From Leifsonia aquatica (GTDB lineage: Bacteria > Actinomycetota > Actinomycetes > Actinomycetales > Microbacteriaceae), in contig NZ_JACHVP010000003.1 of the NCBI RefSeq assembly GCF_014190775.1, positions 372,001-436,000 on the forward strand: a DNA stretch of 64,000 bases, written 5' to 3'. How positions within the stretch are numbered: position 1 is the first letter of the stretch; every line of letters begins with the position of its first letter. The position numbers and the translations under genes are program-made. The notes below the pieces were generated by a model. The model did not search any database, was not told where the DNA came from, and was given only the letters and a program-made list of their open reading frames with translations. Of this stretch, positions 18,197 through 26,726 are shown one piece after another.

Positions 18197-18697
18197 ATGA
18201 CGGACCAGCCGCAGGCGCCCCAGGGGCAGAACCAGGGTCAGCCTCAGCCCCCGCAGCAGCCGCAGTACCCGCCGCTGCCGCAGGGATACCAGCAACCGGC
18301 CTACCCGACGCAGCCTCCGGCCCCGTACCAGCAGCCCGGCTACTACCCTCAGCCCAACTACAACCAGCAGCCCGCTCCCTACCAGCAGCCCGGCTACGTC
18401 CAGGCGTACGGCGTCGCCGTCTACCCGGTCGTCCCGCCGCAGCCCAAGGGTCTCTCGGTCACCTCGATGGTCCTCGGCCTCGTCTCGCTCGTCGCGGGGT
18501 TCACCTTCGTCGTCCCGCTCATCGGCCTCATCCTCGGGATCCTCGGCGTGCGCCGGGAGCCGGCCGGTCGCGGGATGGCGATCGCCGGCATCATCATCAG
18601 CGCGTTGATCCTGCTGGTCTGGGTGGTCATCATCGGCCTCATCGTGTTCGCCGGGATCGTCGCGGCGGGCAGCGCCGCGACGTACCGCTCGGCGTGA
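18197..18697 (+). CDS. Proline/glutamine-rich DUF4190 membrane protein
   Basis: This 166-residue protein has an 80-residue cytoplasmic N-terminus rich in Pro, Gln and Tyr (repeated PYQQPGY motifs) and two membrane segments. The membrane part has the DUF4190 form: SMVLGLVSL, then GVRREPAGRGMAIAGIIISA. Function is unknown. The start has GGGAGG nearby. It is divergent from the fur gene. Confidence 0.8.
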   Translation: MTDQPQAPQGQNQGQPQPPQQPQYPPLPQGYQQPAYPTQPPAPYQQPGYYPQPNYNQQPAPYQQPGYVQAYGVAVYPVVPPQPKGLSVTSMVLGLVSLVAGFTFVVPLIGLILGILGVRREPAGRGMAIAGIIISALILLVWVVIIGLIVFAGIVAAGSAATYRSA

Positions 18698-18713
18698 CGC
18701 CTGGCGCGGGCGC

Positions 18714-20441
18714 TCAGCGCGACCGCGACCGCAGTCGCGTCTCCTCGAGGTCGAGCATCGATTGCGCCTCGGAGAGGATGCGCGACGGGTAGAGCCCGCG
18801 CGAGCGCTCCAGCAGCAGGCGGTCGCGCTCGGCGTCCACCACGGCGAGCCGGAGCGTGCGGTACAGGTGGTGGGGTCGGCCCTCGGCCGGTGTGTCCGAG
18901 AGCAGGATGCGCTCCCACGCCGACTCCGCCTGCAGATACGACGATTGGCGCACGCGCTCGACGATCTCCGGATCGACGGGGGCGGTGCTCCCCGCGACCA
19001 CCTCCGGCTCGTCGAGCACCTTAAGCCCGGTCTCGCTCAGGTCGTCGAGCAGCTGGGCGAGCAGGCGGCGGTCGTCCTTCACGTCGACGCCCTGCAGCCC
19101 GAGCGCCCGGATGAGCCACGGCAGGGTGCCGCCCTGCACGACCAGGCTGACGACCGCGACGGTGAACGCGATCAGGATGAGCTGCGGACGGTACGGGATG
19201 TCGGTCGGCAGCGACTGCGCGGCCGCGAGGGTCACGACGCCGCGCATCCCGGACCAGCCGAGCACGACCCCGCCCTTCCAGTCGATCGCCTCCTGCCGGA
19301 ACTCCTCGAGGTCGCTCCGATGCCGCTGGTACCGCGTCTCGGCGCGCTGCTTGCGTATCGATTGCCAGCGGTACTTGACCGGATGGTCGCGGAAGTAGCT
19401 GATTAGGAGCCACTCCTTCAGCACCGCTTTCTCCGCGTGCTGGGCGCGTCTTCGCAAGGAGTAGATGAGCGGCACGATCAGCACGAATCGGATGACGACG
19501 AGGGACACCATCGCGATGAGGCCGAGGAGCACGGAGTCCCACACGCTCAGCACCTCGGGGTGGTCGACGTCGGCGACCAGGGTGCGGATCTCCAGCCCGA
19601 TCAGCAGGAAGACGCCGTTCTCGAGCAGGAACTGGATGGTGCGCCAGTTGATCGTGTCGCTGATGCGCGCCTGAGCCGTGAAGTGCCGCGGCGCCGCGTG
19701 TCCCGTGTAGAGCCCCGCGATCACGACGGCGAGCACGCCCGAGCCGTGCAGGGCCTCCGTCGGCGCGAAGGCCGCGAACGGGACGATCACAGAGAGGGCC
19801 GTGTCGAGCACGGGGTCGTGGAGCTTCGAGCGCACCCACACGGAGACGAAGCCGACGATGAGCCCGATGATGGCGGCGAGGGCGACCGCCGTGAGGAAGT
19901 CGGCGACGCCGGCGAGCGGCGTGCTGAGCGAGCCGACCGCGGCCGCGAGGGCGGTGCGGAGCAGCACCAGGGCCGTCGCGTCGTTGACGAGGCCCTCGCC
20001 CTCCAGCACCGTCAGGACGCGGGGCGGGAGGCCGAGCTTGCGGCCGATGGAGGTCGCCGCGACCGCGTCGGGCGGGCTGATGATCGCTCCGAGGGCGATG
20101 GCGGCGGCCAGGTTGAGGTCGGGAAGCATCGTGTACAGCACGAAGCCCGAGGCGAACGCCGTGATGATCACGAGCACGACCGAGAGGCCGGCGATCGGCG
20201 CCAGGTTGCGGCGGAAGTCGGTGAGGGGGACGCTGATCGCGGCCGCGTAGAGGATGGGTGGCAGCAGCCCGTCGAGGATGATCTCGGGCGGCACGTCGAT
20301 CTCGGGCACGCCCGGCAGGAACGAGAGCATGACGCCGACGATCACCAGGATGATCGGCGCCGCGACGCCGAGCTTGCGCGCGAACGCGGCCACGCCGACG
20401 ATGACCGCCACCGCGATCACCGCGTATACGCCGAGCTCCAT
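18714..20441 (-). CDS. Na+/H+ antiporter, CPA1 family
   Basis: This 575-residue protein has about 12 membrane segments and a long cytoplasmic C-terminal tail of about 160 residues. The ion-binding region is ISPPDAVAATS, followed by LEGEGLVNDATALVL. These are the hallmarks of NhaP/YjcE-type antiporters, which use the proton gradient to export sodium (or potassium) and control pH. It ends 17 bp from the convergent DUF4190 gene. The TetR gene lies upstream on the same strand, but a functional link is not evident. Confidence 0.9.
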   Translation of the reverse strand: MELGVYAVIAVAVIVGVAAFARKLGVAAPIILVIVGVMLSFLPGVPEIDVPPEIILDGLLPPILYAAAISVPLTDFRRNLAPIAGLSVVLVIITAFASGFVLYTMLPDLNLAAAIALGAIISPPDAVAATSIGRKLGLPPRVLTVLEGEGLVNDATALVLLRTALAAAVGSLSTPLAGVADFLTAVALAAIIGLIVGFVSVWVRSKLHDPVLDTALSVIVPFAAFAPTEALHGSGVLAVVIAGLYTGHAAPRHFTAQARISDTINWRTIQFLLENGVFLLIGLEIRTLVADVDHPEVLSVWDSVLLGLIAMVSLVVIRFVLIVPLIYSLRRRAQHAEKAVLKEWLLISYFRDHPVKYRWQSIRKQRAETRYQRHRSDLEEFRQEAIDWKGGVVLGWSGMRGVVTLAAAQSLPTDIPYRPQLILIAFTVAVVSLVVQGGTLPWLIRALGLQGVDVKDDRRLLAQLLDDLSETGLKVLDEPEVVAGSTAPVDPEIVERVRQSSYLQAESAWERILLSDTPAEGRPHHLYRTLRLAVVDAERDRLLLERSRGLYPSRILSEAQSMLDLEETRLRSRSR

Positions 20442-20469
20442 GAATCCGTAGGCAGTGCGGTCCGGGGCC

Positions 20470-21039
20470 CTAGCGGGCGCGCAATCCGTCGATGGCCATG
20501 GCGATCACGCGGTCCCGCTGCTCGTCGTCGTCGAACGCGACGCCGGCGATCCCGGAGACCATGCGGATGACGTCGCCGATCGTCGCGTCCTCGCGCAGCT
20601 CGCCGGCCTGCTGGGCGCGTTCGAGCAGCGGCTCGCCCGCGTCGTAGAGGGAGGTGCGGCAGCTGAGGAGCACGGGGGAGTCCTTGTTGAGACCCTCCAG
20701 CAGCGCCTTCTTGGTGCCGATGTAAGTGACGAACCGGCGCAGCCACGCCTCGACGCCGACCCAGGGGTCTTCGAGGTCCGCGGCATCCTCCGCGGCGTGG
20801 ACCACGGCCTCCACCTCGTCGACGTAGACCGCCTCGACGAGCGCGTCGCGCGTCGGGAAGTTGCGGTAGAGCGTGCCGATGCCGACCCCGGCGCGCCGGG
20901 CGATGTCTTCGAGGGACGCGCTGGTGCCGTCCGACGCGAACGCCTCGCGGGCGGCCGAGAGCAGCGCGTCGAAATTGCGGCGCGCGTCCGCCCGCTGGGG
21001 GCGCACGACGCCGACATGGGCGGTCTGTGTGCCGGTCAC
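20470..21039 (-). CDS. TetR-family regulator
   Basis: This 189-residue regulator has a TetR HTH (LEDIARRAGVGIGTLYRNFPTRDALVEAVY) and a C-terminal ligand domain with an SBP-like TetR_C pattern. It is divergent from the MFS pump at 21211, the usual layout for a repressor that responds to the pump's substrate. Imperfect palindromes lie between the genes. Confidence 0.9.
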   Translation of the reverse strand: MTGTQTAHVGVVRPQRADARRNFDALLSAAREAFASDGTSASLEDIARRAGVGIGTLYRNFPTRDALVEAVYVDEVEAVVHAAEDAADLEDPWVGVEAWLRRFVTYIGTKKALLEGLNKDSPVLLSCRTSLYDAGEPLLERAQQAGELREDATIGDVIRMVSGIAGVAFDDDEQRDRVIAMAIDGLRAR

Positions 21040-21094
21040 AGCGGGTCCTTCCGAACGGGTCGTCGAAACAAGTATGCCAGAAAGGGTTGCGAAG

Positions 21095-21152
21095 CGGAGG
21101 CGGCCTCCGGTAATGTCATCAACGTAACCGGAGGCTCCCTCCGAACGGAGCC
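21095..21152. promoter_or_regulatory. Candidate TetR operators between tetR and MFS genes
   Basis: Two dyads share GGAGGC/GCCTCC: CGGAGGCGGCCTCCG (21095-21109, perfect around a central G), and GGCTCC-8-GGAGCC (21133-21152), which encloses CTCCG-AA-CGGAG (21139-21150). They lie in the shared upstream region of the divergent pair. Which one the regulator binds cannot be told from sequence. Confidence 0.45.
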
Positions 21153-21210
21153 TGCCTCCAATTGTAGCCGCTCTCGCGGCATCTCCTCGAGAAACGGAAG
21201 AAAAACCGAC

Positions 21211-22881
21211 ATGTCTCGATCTCGACCCGGCATCACCTTCGCCATCCTGGCCCTCAGCGTGGCCTCATTCGCCCTCCTGCAGTCCCTCGTCGTCCCCGTC
21301 CTGCCCGTGATCCAGTCCGATCTCGGCACGACGACCTCCGGCGTGACCTGGACCATGACCGCCTGGCTCATCGCCGCCGCGGTCGCCACTCCCGTGCTCG
21401 GCCGCGTCGGCGACATCGTCGGCAAGCGCCGGGTGTTCGTTCTCTCCTTGCTCGCCGTGGCGCTCGGCAGCGTCATCGCCGCCGTCGCGCCGTCCATCGG
21501 CGTGCTGATCGCCGGCCGCGTCGTCCAGGGCGTCGGCGGGGCGATGTTCCCGCTCGCCTTCGGCATCATCCGCGACGAGTTCCCGGCCCGCCGCCTCCCG
21601 TCGGCCATCGGCGCCATCGCGTCCGTCATCGCGATCGGCAGCGGTCTCGGGACCGTGCTCGCGGGCCCGCTGGCCGAGGTGCTCAGCTGGCGTGGCCTGT
21701 TCCTCGTGCCCGTCGCGCTGACCGTCACCGGCGCCGTCCTGACGCTGATCTTCATCCCGGAGTCCCGCGAGCGCGCCGCCGGCGGGGTCAATCCGTGGTC
21801 GGCCGTGCTGCTCTCGGGCTGGCTGATCGCGCTGCTCCTGCCGCTCAGCACGGGCGCGCAGTGGGGCTGGGCCTCTCCGCAGGTGATCGGCCTGTTCGTC
21901 GCCGCGGCTCTCCTGCTGGCCGCCTGGGTGGTCGTCGAGCTGCGCTCGCGGCACCCGCTGGTCGACATGCGGCTGATGCGCGAGCCCGGCGTCTGGTCCA
22001 TGAACGCCGCGGCGATCTTCATCGGCGCCGCCATGTTCGCCGTGTTCGCGTACTTCCCGCGGTTCGTGCAGACGCCGACCGCCAGTGGATACGGTCTCGG
22101 CGCCTCCGTGGCGGAATCCGGGATGCTCATGCTCCCGATGCTCGTGACCATGGCCGTGACCGGCTTCGCCAGCGGGCCGCTCGCCCGCTGGGTCGGGTTC
22201 CGCGCGCAGATCGTCGTCGCGGCCGTGCTCATGTCGGCGGCGAGCCTGTCGCTCGCGTTCCTGCACAGCTCGCTGTTCGACGTGGCCGCCGCCTCCGGCG
22301 TCTTCGGGATCGGTCTCGGCCTCATCTACGCCGCCATCACGAGCGTCGTCGTGCAGAGCGTCCCGGCCACCCAGACCGGAGTCGCCAGCGGGATGAACGC
22401 CAACCTCCGCACCGTCGGCTCGGCCATCGGCGCGGCCGTCATGACGGCGCTAGTGACCGGCGCGACCGCCGCGAACGGCCTCCCGGCCGAGTCCGGCTAC
22501 ACCGCGGGCTTCACGACCGCCGGCCTGCTGGCGCTCGGCGCCGGCGCCGTCACGGTGCTCGCCGCGGTGGTCATGCGCTCGCGCAGCCGTCGCGCCACGG
22601 CAGACGCCGAGCTGGCCGCGGTCGCCGGGCTCGCCCGGCTGCAGGATCGCGAGCCGGTCTCGGTGCCGCAGGCGCAGCCCGCACTGTCGCAGCCCGCACT
22701 GTCCCTGGCCGAGGTCGAGTCGCTCGCCGTGCCGGTGATGCTCGCCGAGCTCGCGGAGGCCGCCGAGTTCGACCGTCTCGCCGCGAAGGTCGAGGAGACC
22801 GTGGCGGCGGAGACCCCCGTCGCCGAGCCGCTCACGCACCCCGCCCACCCGGCCCGAACGGAGCAGCTCGAGGTCGCCTGA
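21211..22881 (+). CDS. MFS multidrug efflux transporter, DHA2-type
   Basis: This 556-residue pump has about 14 membrane helices, with motif A as LGRVGDIVGKRRVF and motif C as IGSGLGTVLAGPLAE. It should export a toxic compound in exchange for protons. After the last helix is a long acidic Ala/Glu-rich tail (about residues 470-556) with no clear domain, which is unusual for the family. Start 21211 is chosen because the conserved N-terminus begins there; the upstream frame is open but overlaps tetR. It is probably regulated by the divergent TetR. Confidence 0.88.
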   Translation: MSRSRPGITFAILALSVASFALLQSLVVPVLPVIQSDLGTTTSGVTWTMTAWLIAAAVATPVLGRVGDIVGKRRVFVLSLLAVALGSVIAAVAPSIGVLIAGRVVQGVGGAMFPLAFGIIRDEFPARRLPSAIGAIASVIAIGSGLGTVLAGPLAEVLSWRGLFLVPVALTVTGAVLTLIFIPESRERAAGGVNPWSAVLLSGWLIALLLPLSTGAQWGWASPQVIGLFVAAALLLAAWVVVELRSRHPLVDMRLMREPGVWSMNAAAIFIGAAMFAVFAYFPRFVQTPTASGYGLGASVAESGMLMLPMLVTMAVTGFASGPLARWVGFRAQIVVAAVLMSAASLSLAFLHSSLFDVAAASGVFGIGLGLIYAAITSVVVQSVPATQTGVASGMNANLRTVGSAIGAAVMTALVTGATAANGLPAESGYTAGFTTAGLLALGAGAVTVLAAVVMRSRSRRATADAELAAVAGLARLQDREPVSVPQAQPALSQPALSLAEVESLAVPVMLAELAEAAEFDRLAAKVEETVAAETPVAEPLTHPAHPARTEQLEVA

Positions 22882-22904
22882 CCCACCTTCACCTCCACCT
22901 CCCG

Positions 22905-22971
22905 CACCTCCCGCCAGACGTGACTAGTCGCGGGTGTCCAGGCCCGGACACGCGCGACTAGTCACGTCTCG
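22905..22971. repeat. 67-bp hairpin repeat, copy A
   Basis: The unit runs from CACCTCCCGCC to GTCTCG and folds into a 24-bp stem (22916-22939 with 22946-22969, one mismatch) with an AGGCCC loop. It matches 63 of 67 bases of copy B at 24007. One of the four differences, T-A to G-C in the stem, is compensatory. It lies after the MFS gene and before the secreted small protein, so it may act as a terminator and also mark a mobile or shuffled unit. Confidence 0.85.
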
Positions 22972-23070
22972 GGTCGTGCGTCGTAATGTACTTATACTCT
23001 TGTTCAGAATTTGCGTAGATGAAACTCTGGATTTAAGGCGATCAACGGAGATCGCAGATCGGAGTTCATA

Positions 23071-23817
23071 ATGAAAGGCCAATCGCGCAAACTGATAAGC
23101 GCACTCATTGGAATGGGGGCCGCTGTCCTTCTCGCCGTGACGACATCGCTGCCGGCCACTGCGGACGGAGCCGCCGTGGCCGTTCCAGCGGTGAGCACGC
23201 CGGCCAGCCAGACGAAGGACACCCTCGCTCAGATGCAAGGCATGGTCGACCGATGGAGGCCTCTCTCCGTGGAGGTCACTCGAACTCTGGCACAAAAGGC
23301 TCGCAGCCTGGAAGCGGAACAAGGCGGTCTACGTGTCGACTATTCCCGCGCATCCGCGTGGCAGGTTGATCGATCGACTCGAGTAGTTCGAATCCCCGCC
23401 GCGGACGGTCAGTCGGTGCTCAATGAGAGTTCCCTCTCGGTGGTGTTCGATGAATCGGACGCGGTCGTAGGCACGAGCGAGATGATCTTCACGCCGGTGT
23501 CGGAGGTCTCCGGACGGGTGCAATCGTGGGTGGACGGTGCGCTCCGATTGGATCAGACGGTCGACGCACCGGGTATCGACGCCGACGCGGCGTTCGCTTC
23601 CCGCGCGTATCAGAAGGGTGACTGGTGGGGGAACTTCAACCAGTGTCTTTCCAATGCGGGTATCGCGTCGTGGGTGATCGCCGGAATCGCCTTGGCTTGC
23701 TCGGCGATTTGCGTCGTCACTGTCGGGGCCGGTTGTGTTGCTTGCCTCGGGGCTGCTTCGGCAGGATTCAGCGGCACCGTTAGCTTTTGCATCACGACCG
23801 CGAATCTGAACTCATGA
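23071..23817 (+). CDS. Secreted protein with Cys-rich C-terminal domain, possible bacteriocin precursor
   Basis: This 248-residue protein has a Sec signal peptide (cleavage likely near ATADG) and a hydrophilic middle. All six of its cysteines lie in the last 60 residues (192, 210, 214, 222, 225, 240) within a hydrophobic, Gly/Ala-rich domain (ACSAIC, GAGCVAC). This recalls halocin C8-like or other class II bacteriocin domains cut from a longer precursor, but I cannot confirm homology. GGAG lies 6 bases before the ATG. Codon use is visibly less GC-biased than the neighbours, suggesting transfer. The next small membrane gene overlaps it. Confidence 0.72.
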   Translation: MKGQSRKLISALIGMGAAVLLAVTTSLPATADGAAVAVPAVSTPASQTKDTLAQMQGMVDRWRPLSVEVTRTLAQKARSLEAEQGGLRVDYSRASAWQVDRSTRVVRIPAADGQSVLNESSLSVVFDESDAVVGTSEMIFTPVSEVSGRVQSWVDGALRLDQTVDAPGIDADAAFASRAYQKGDWWGNFNQCLSNAGIASWVIAGIALACSAICVVTVGAGCVACLGAASAGFSGTVSFCITTANLNS

Positions 23818-24005
23818 CAAGGCCGATCACAGGGCGACCGATGGCATCCGCGCTCACGGTCGCTTTGAGCCTCGCCTTCGTCGCGGTCCTCCTGCTCGCC
23901 CTCGCCGTGCCGACGGCGTTCGTGGCATGGATGTGGGCGCTCGCCGCCGGTCTCCTGGTGGCTGCGACGACGTGCGCTGTCGTCGCCTACGCGCGGCGAA
24001 AGTAG
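23814..24005 (+). CDS. Small two-helix membrane protein, possible immunity partner
   Basis: This 63-residue protein has two membrane segments (VALSLAFVAVLLLALAVP and a second from about residue 36) and a basic YARRK tail. Its ATG overlaps the preceding stop as ATGA, so it is translated with the Cys-rich secreted protein. Small basic membrane proteins coupled in this way often give immunity to bacteriocins. That function is inferred from position and shape only. Confidence 0.65.
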   Translation: MTRPITGRPMASALTVALSLAFVAVLLLALAVPTAFVAWMWALAAGLLVAATTCAVVAYARRK

Positions 24006-24006
24006 T

Positions 24007-24073
24007 CACCTCCCGCCAGACGTGACGAGTCGCGGGTGTCCAGGACCGGACACCCGCGACTCGTCACGTCTCG
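24007..24073. repeat. 67-bp hairpin repeat, copy B
   Basis: This copy has a perfect 24-bp stem (24018-24041 with 24048-24071) with loop AGGACC and the same CACCTCCCGCC leader and GTCTCG end as copy A. It lies between the small membrane gene and the convergent CPBP gene. Together with copy A it brackets the two-gene module at 23071-24005. Confidence 0.85.
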
Positions 24074-24081
24074 CGGAACGC

Positions 24082-24894
24082 TCAGGAGTGGGCGCGCACC
24101 GTCATCAGGGTGGTGGAGACGAGGTTGAAGAACACGTGCGTCCAGATGCCGGGGCCGAGACGGCCCGTGCGGGCGGCGTAGATGCCGTTGACCAGGCCGA
24201 GGCAGAAGGTGACGACGCCCAGGTTGGTCATGGTGACCGGGCTGCCGATGCCCTCGTGCAGGTGCAGCGCGGCGAAGAGCAGCGAGCTGCCCAGCACGGC
24301 CACGACGACCGCCGTGCGCTGAGTGCCGCGGGACGGCTCCCCGACGGAGCGTCGGAGGATGCTGTTGCGGATGCCGCGCAGCACCAGTCCGCGCAGCAGC
24401 AGCTCCTCGCAGAACGGCGCGACGACCGCGACCGCGATGAAGCCGTTGACGACGAGCCACACGCCGTCGGACGAGGCCGCCTGGTCGTTCGAGGTGCTCA
24501 CCTTGCCGTAGAGCGCTTCGATGATCGCACTGATCGGCGCGGTGACGAAGACGAGCCCCACTCCGGTGCCGAGGCCGATGAAGACGTCGTACCAGCGGAA
24601 CGCCAGACCGTAGTCGACCCGCAGCGAGCCGGAGCCACGGTTCTTCGCGATGAGGACCGCTGCCACGATGACCGCGGCGTAGGTCACGACCCAGACGATC
24701 AGGCTCGCCAGGTTCTCGTCGATGCCGGCCGCCTTCACGATCGCGACGAGCACGATCCAGACGACCGCGACGGCGACGACCGCGAGCAGGGCCGTGGGAA
24801 GCCCCCACCGCACCCGCGGGTCGGGCGCGTACGGCACCCGCTTCTTCGTGGAGGCGGGTGGCGGAGCCGCCGGCTCGGTTTGCGCCGCGGTCAT
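24082..24894 (-). CDS. CPBP-family intramembrane protease
   Basis: This 270-residue protein has about eight membrane segments and the CPBP (Abi/CAAX-type) motifs: CEELLLRG, then FAALHLHEG and GIWTHVFFN. Known members act in prenyl-protein processing or in bacteriocin immunity and maturation. The start 24894 is coupled by ATGA to the four-helix gene upstream. It faces the candidate bacteriocin pair across copy B of the repeat. Confidence 0.88.
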   Translation of the reverse strand: MTAAQTEPAAPPPASTKKRVPYAPDPRVRWGLPTALLAVVAVAVVWIVLVAIVKAAGIDENLASLIVWVVTYAAVIVAAVLIAKNRGSGSLRVDYGLAFRWYDVFIGLGTGVGLVFVTAPISAIIEALYGKVSTSNDQAASSDGVWLVVNGFIAVAVVAPFCEELLLRGLVLRGIRNSILRRSVGEPSRGTQRTAVVVAVLGSSLLFAALHLHEGIGSPVTMTNLGVVTFCLGLVNGIYAARTGRLGPGIWTHVFFNLVSTTLMTVRAHS

Positions 24895-25295
24895 GCGCGG
24901 CGGAAGTGGGATCGGGCGGAGGGCAGCCACATCAGCACAGCCGCCACGACGACCGCGATGCCGCTGAGCAGGCCGATCAGGTCGCCGGTGAGGATGGTGG
25001 CCACGAGGCCGAGCAGCACGATCACGCCGATGATCGTGAGCACGATGCGCGACCAGTTCGCGCCGCGCAGCAGGAACAGGCCGAGGAAGACGCGGATCAG
25101 CGCGCCGATGACCGCGCCGGCGATGCTGCCGATGACGATGCCCGGGCCGGTCGCGGTGTGCACCGCCGGGTTGTCGAGCAGGGCGGGGAGGCCGAGGAAG
25201 AACGACAGCAGACCGAGGGCGGCGCTGGCGATCCAGATCCAGAACGAGGCGACGACGATGCGGGGCACGCCCACGGTGGTGAAGGGCTGGGACAC
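24891..25295 (-). CDS. Four-helix membrane protein
   Basis: This 134-residue integral membrane protein has four hydrophobic segments and a basic end (SHFRRA). It is coupled to the CPBP protease gene by ATGA. I recognise no family. Confidence 0.7.
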   Translation of the reverse strand: MSQPFTTVGVPRIVVASFWIWIASAALGLLSFFLGLPALLDNPAVHTATGPGIVIGSIAGAVIGALIRVFLGLFLLRGANWSRIVLTIIGVIVLLGLVATILTGDLIGLLSGIAVVVAAVLMWLPSARSHFRRA

Positions 25296-25434
25296 GAGAG
25301 TTCCTTCGGGTAGAGGAGGGACGGATGGCGTGGACAGGGTCGTCCACTCCCACCGTTATCGGCACCTCCGCGCGATCCGTCATGGGCGACGTATCAGCCG
25401 TATCGCCCCGCGATTCCGTGCCAGGAATGCGGTA

Positions 25435-25986
25435 TCAGGCCCGCGCCGCCCGCTCGCTCCGCCACCGCGCGAGGAGTGCCCACGGGTCGCCCGCGGCGGC
25501 TCGCAGACCGGCGACGTGCCGCAGCAGCCGCGCGTCGGTCTCGAACCATTCGGTGCCCGGGATGCGCAGGTCGGCGAACTCCGCGTGCCGCCGCTGCTCC
25601 CATGTCCGGTCGCCGCGCTCGAACGCGAGCACCTCGTCGTGCGGGAGGGAGGCGAACCGCTGCGCGGGGTTCGCCGTGGTGCCGATCTTGATCCGGTCGC
25701 GGAACCGCAGGTAGTAGACGACGTCGACCCGGGAGGCGGCCGCTCCCTCGGGCGGGAGCTCGCCGGCACGCCACTCGCACACCGCGCAGAGCCAGCCGGA
25801 CGGGTACCGCACGCCGAGCCGCGATCCGCAGAACGCGCACGGCGACGGCAGCAGATCGGTCACCCCGAACTCTCCAGCGGCCCAATCGTGCGCCTCGAGC
25901 AGGTGCGCCAGGCACAGGGGGAGCGGCGCGCCGGGATGCCTGGCGTCCGCGCACACGGCGCAGGAGCCCGGCGGAGTCGTGGTCAT
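25435..25986 (-). CDS. GIY-YIG (MUG113/T5orf172-like) protein with zinc-binding cysteines
   Basis: This 183-residue cytoplasmic protein has an N-terminal half with paired cysteines and histidine (CAVC at 9-12, CLAH, CAFC, CAVC), which suggests one or two zinc ribbons. Its second half has VVYYLRFRDRIKIGTTANP and HAEFADLRIPGTEWF, the pattern of MUG113/T5orf172-type GIY-YIG nucleases. No phage gene or restriction partner lies nearby. Target unknown. Confidence 0.75.
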   Translation of the reverse strand: MTTTPPGSCAVCADARHPGAPLPLCLAHLLEAHDWAAGEFGVTDLLPSPCAFCGSRLGVRYPSGWLCAVCEWRAGELPPEGAAASRVDVVYYLRFRDRIKIGTTANPAQRFASLPHDEVLAFERGDRTWEQRRHAEFADLRIPGTEWFETDARLLRHVAGLRAAAGDPWALLARWRSERAARA

Positions 25987-26017
25987 GCCGGGACGCTACC
26001 GCGGCCTCCCGACAGTC

Positions 26018-26542
26018 TCACTCCGCGTCGGTGCGCGAGTACGACGATCCGGACGCGGTGCGGCCGACCAGCCCGCTGTCGACCAGGTGCCGCCGCAGTG
26101 CCGCCGTGTCGTCGCCGAATCGCTGCAGCCGTTCGCCCAACCGGGCTTCGTCGACGACCTCGCCGGGGGCGAGCACCGTCCCGGCGATGTGGCGGAACAG
26201 CTCGGCGCGATCGGCCGCAGACGACGGGTACCGGTCGATCCGTCCCTCTGCATCGAGGAAGCGGTCGACTCCGGTGCGCGGCGGCCGCGCGGGAGCGTTG
26301 CGGAGCGCGCGGGTGAACCGATCGACGGCGATGGAGGCGGTGCCCTCCTCGATCGTGATGAGCCCTGCCCGCGTCGCGGCATCCAGCGCGCGCTGACGAC
26401 GGGACGGGCTCAGCCCCGCACCCACCTCGTCGAGCGGCCTCCCCAGCTCCACCTCCGCGAACACCCGACGCGTGTCGGCGTTGGCGAGCGCGGCGACGAG
26501 AGGGCGCCAGTCGGCCGGCTCGGAGGGGGCAGAGGAAGACAT
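26018..26542 (-). CDS. DUF2087 domain protein
   Basis: This 174-residue soluble protein has an ArsR/winged-helix-like N-terminal half (VAALANADTRRVFAEVELG) and a C-terminal DUF2087 domain with RIDRYPSSAADRAELFRHIA and LVDSGLVGRTASGSSYSR. A regulatory role is likely from the HTH-like half, but no target is known. It ends 31 bp after the GIY-YIG gene start and is followed upstream by a 184-bp region with AT-rich promoter-like sequence. Confidence 0.8.
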   Translation of the reverse strand: MSSSAPSEPADWRPLVAALANADTRRVFAEVELGRPLDEVGAGLSPSRRQRALDAATRAGLITIEEGTASIAVDRFTRALRNAPARPPRTGVDRFLDAEGRIDRYPSSAADRAELFRHIAGTVLAPGEVVDEARLGERLQRFGDDTAALRRHLVDSGLVGRTASGSSYSRTDAE

Positions 26543-26726
26543 CTCCTGAGAATACGCGCGCGGAAGACGGCAGACGGTGCCTGTAGGGGCGGCGACTACG
26601 CAACCAGGGAGCGCGGGTACGTAACGACAGCGGTGCGATCATTTCCGATCTGATTTTGAACCTAATATGTTGATGTACTGGTTAGACACGATGTGTCGCT
26701 CGGTCCTGACGAATCCTGGAGATCCC

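Noticed and set aside
22905-24073. Integron attC sites around the two-gene module
   Set aside because: The hairpins lack the attC R-box core (RYYYAAC/GTTRRRY) and bulged bases, and no integrase is seen.
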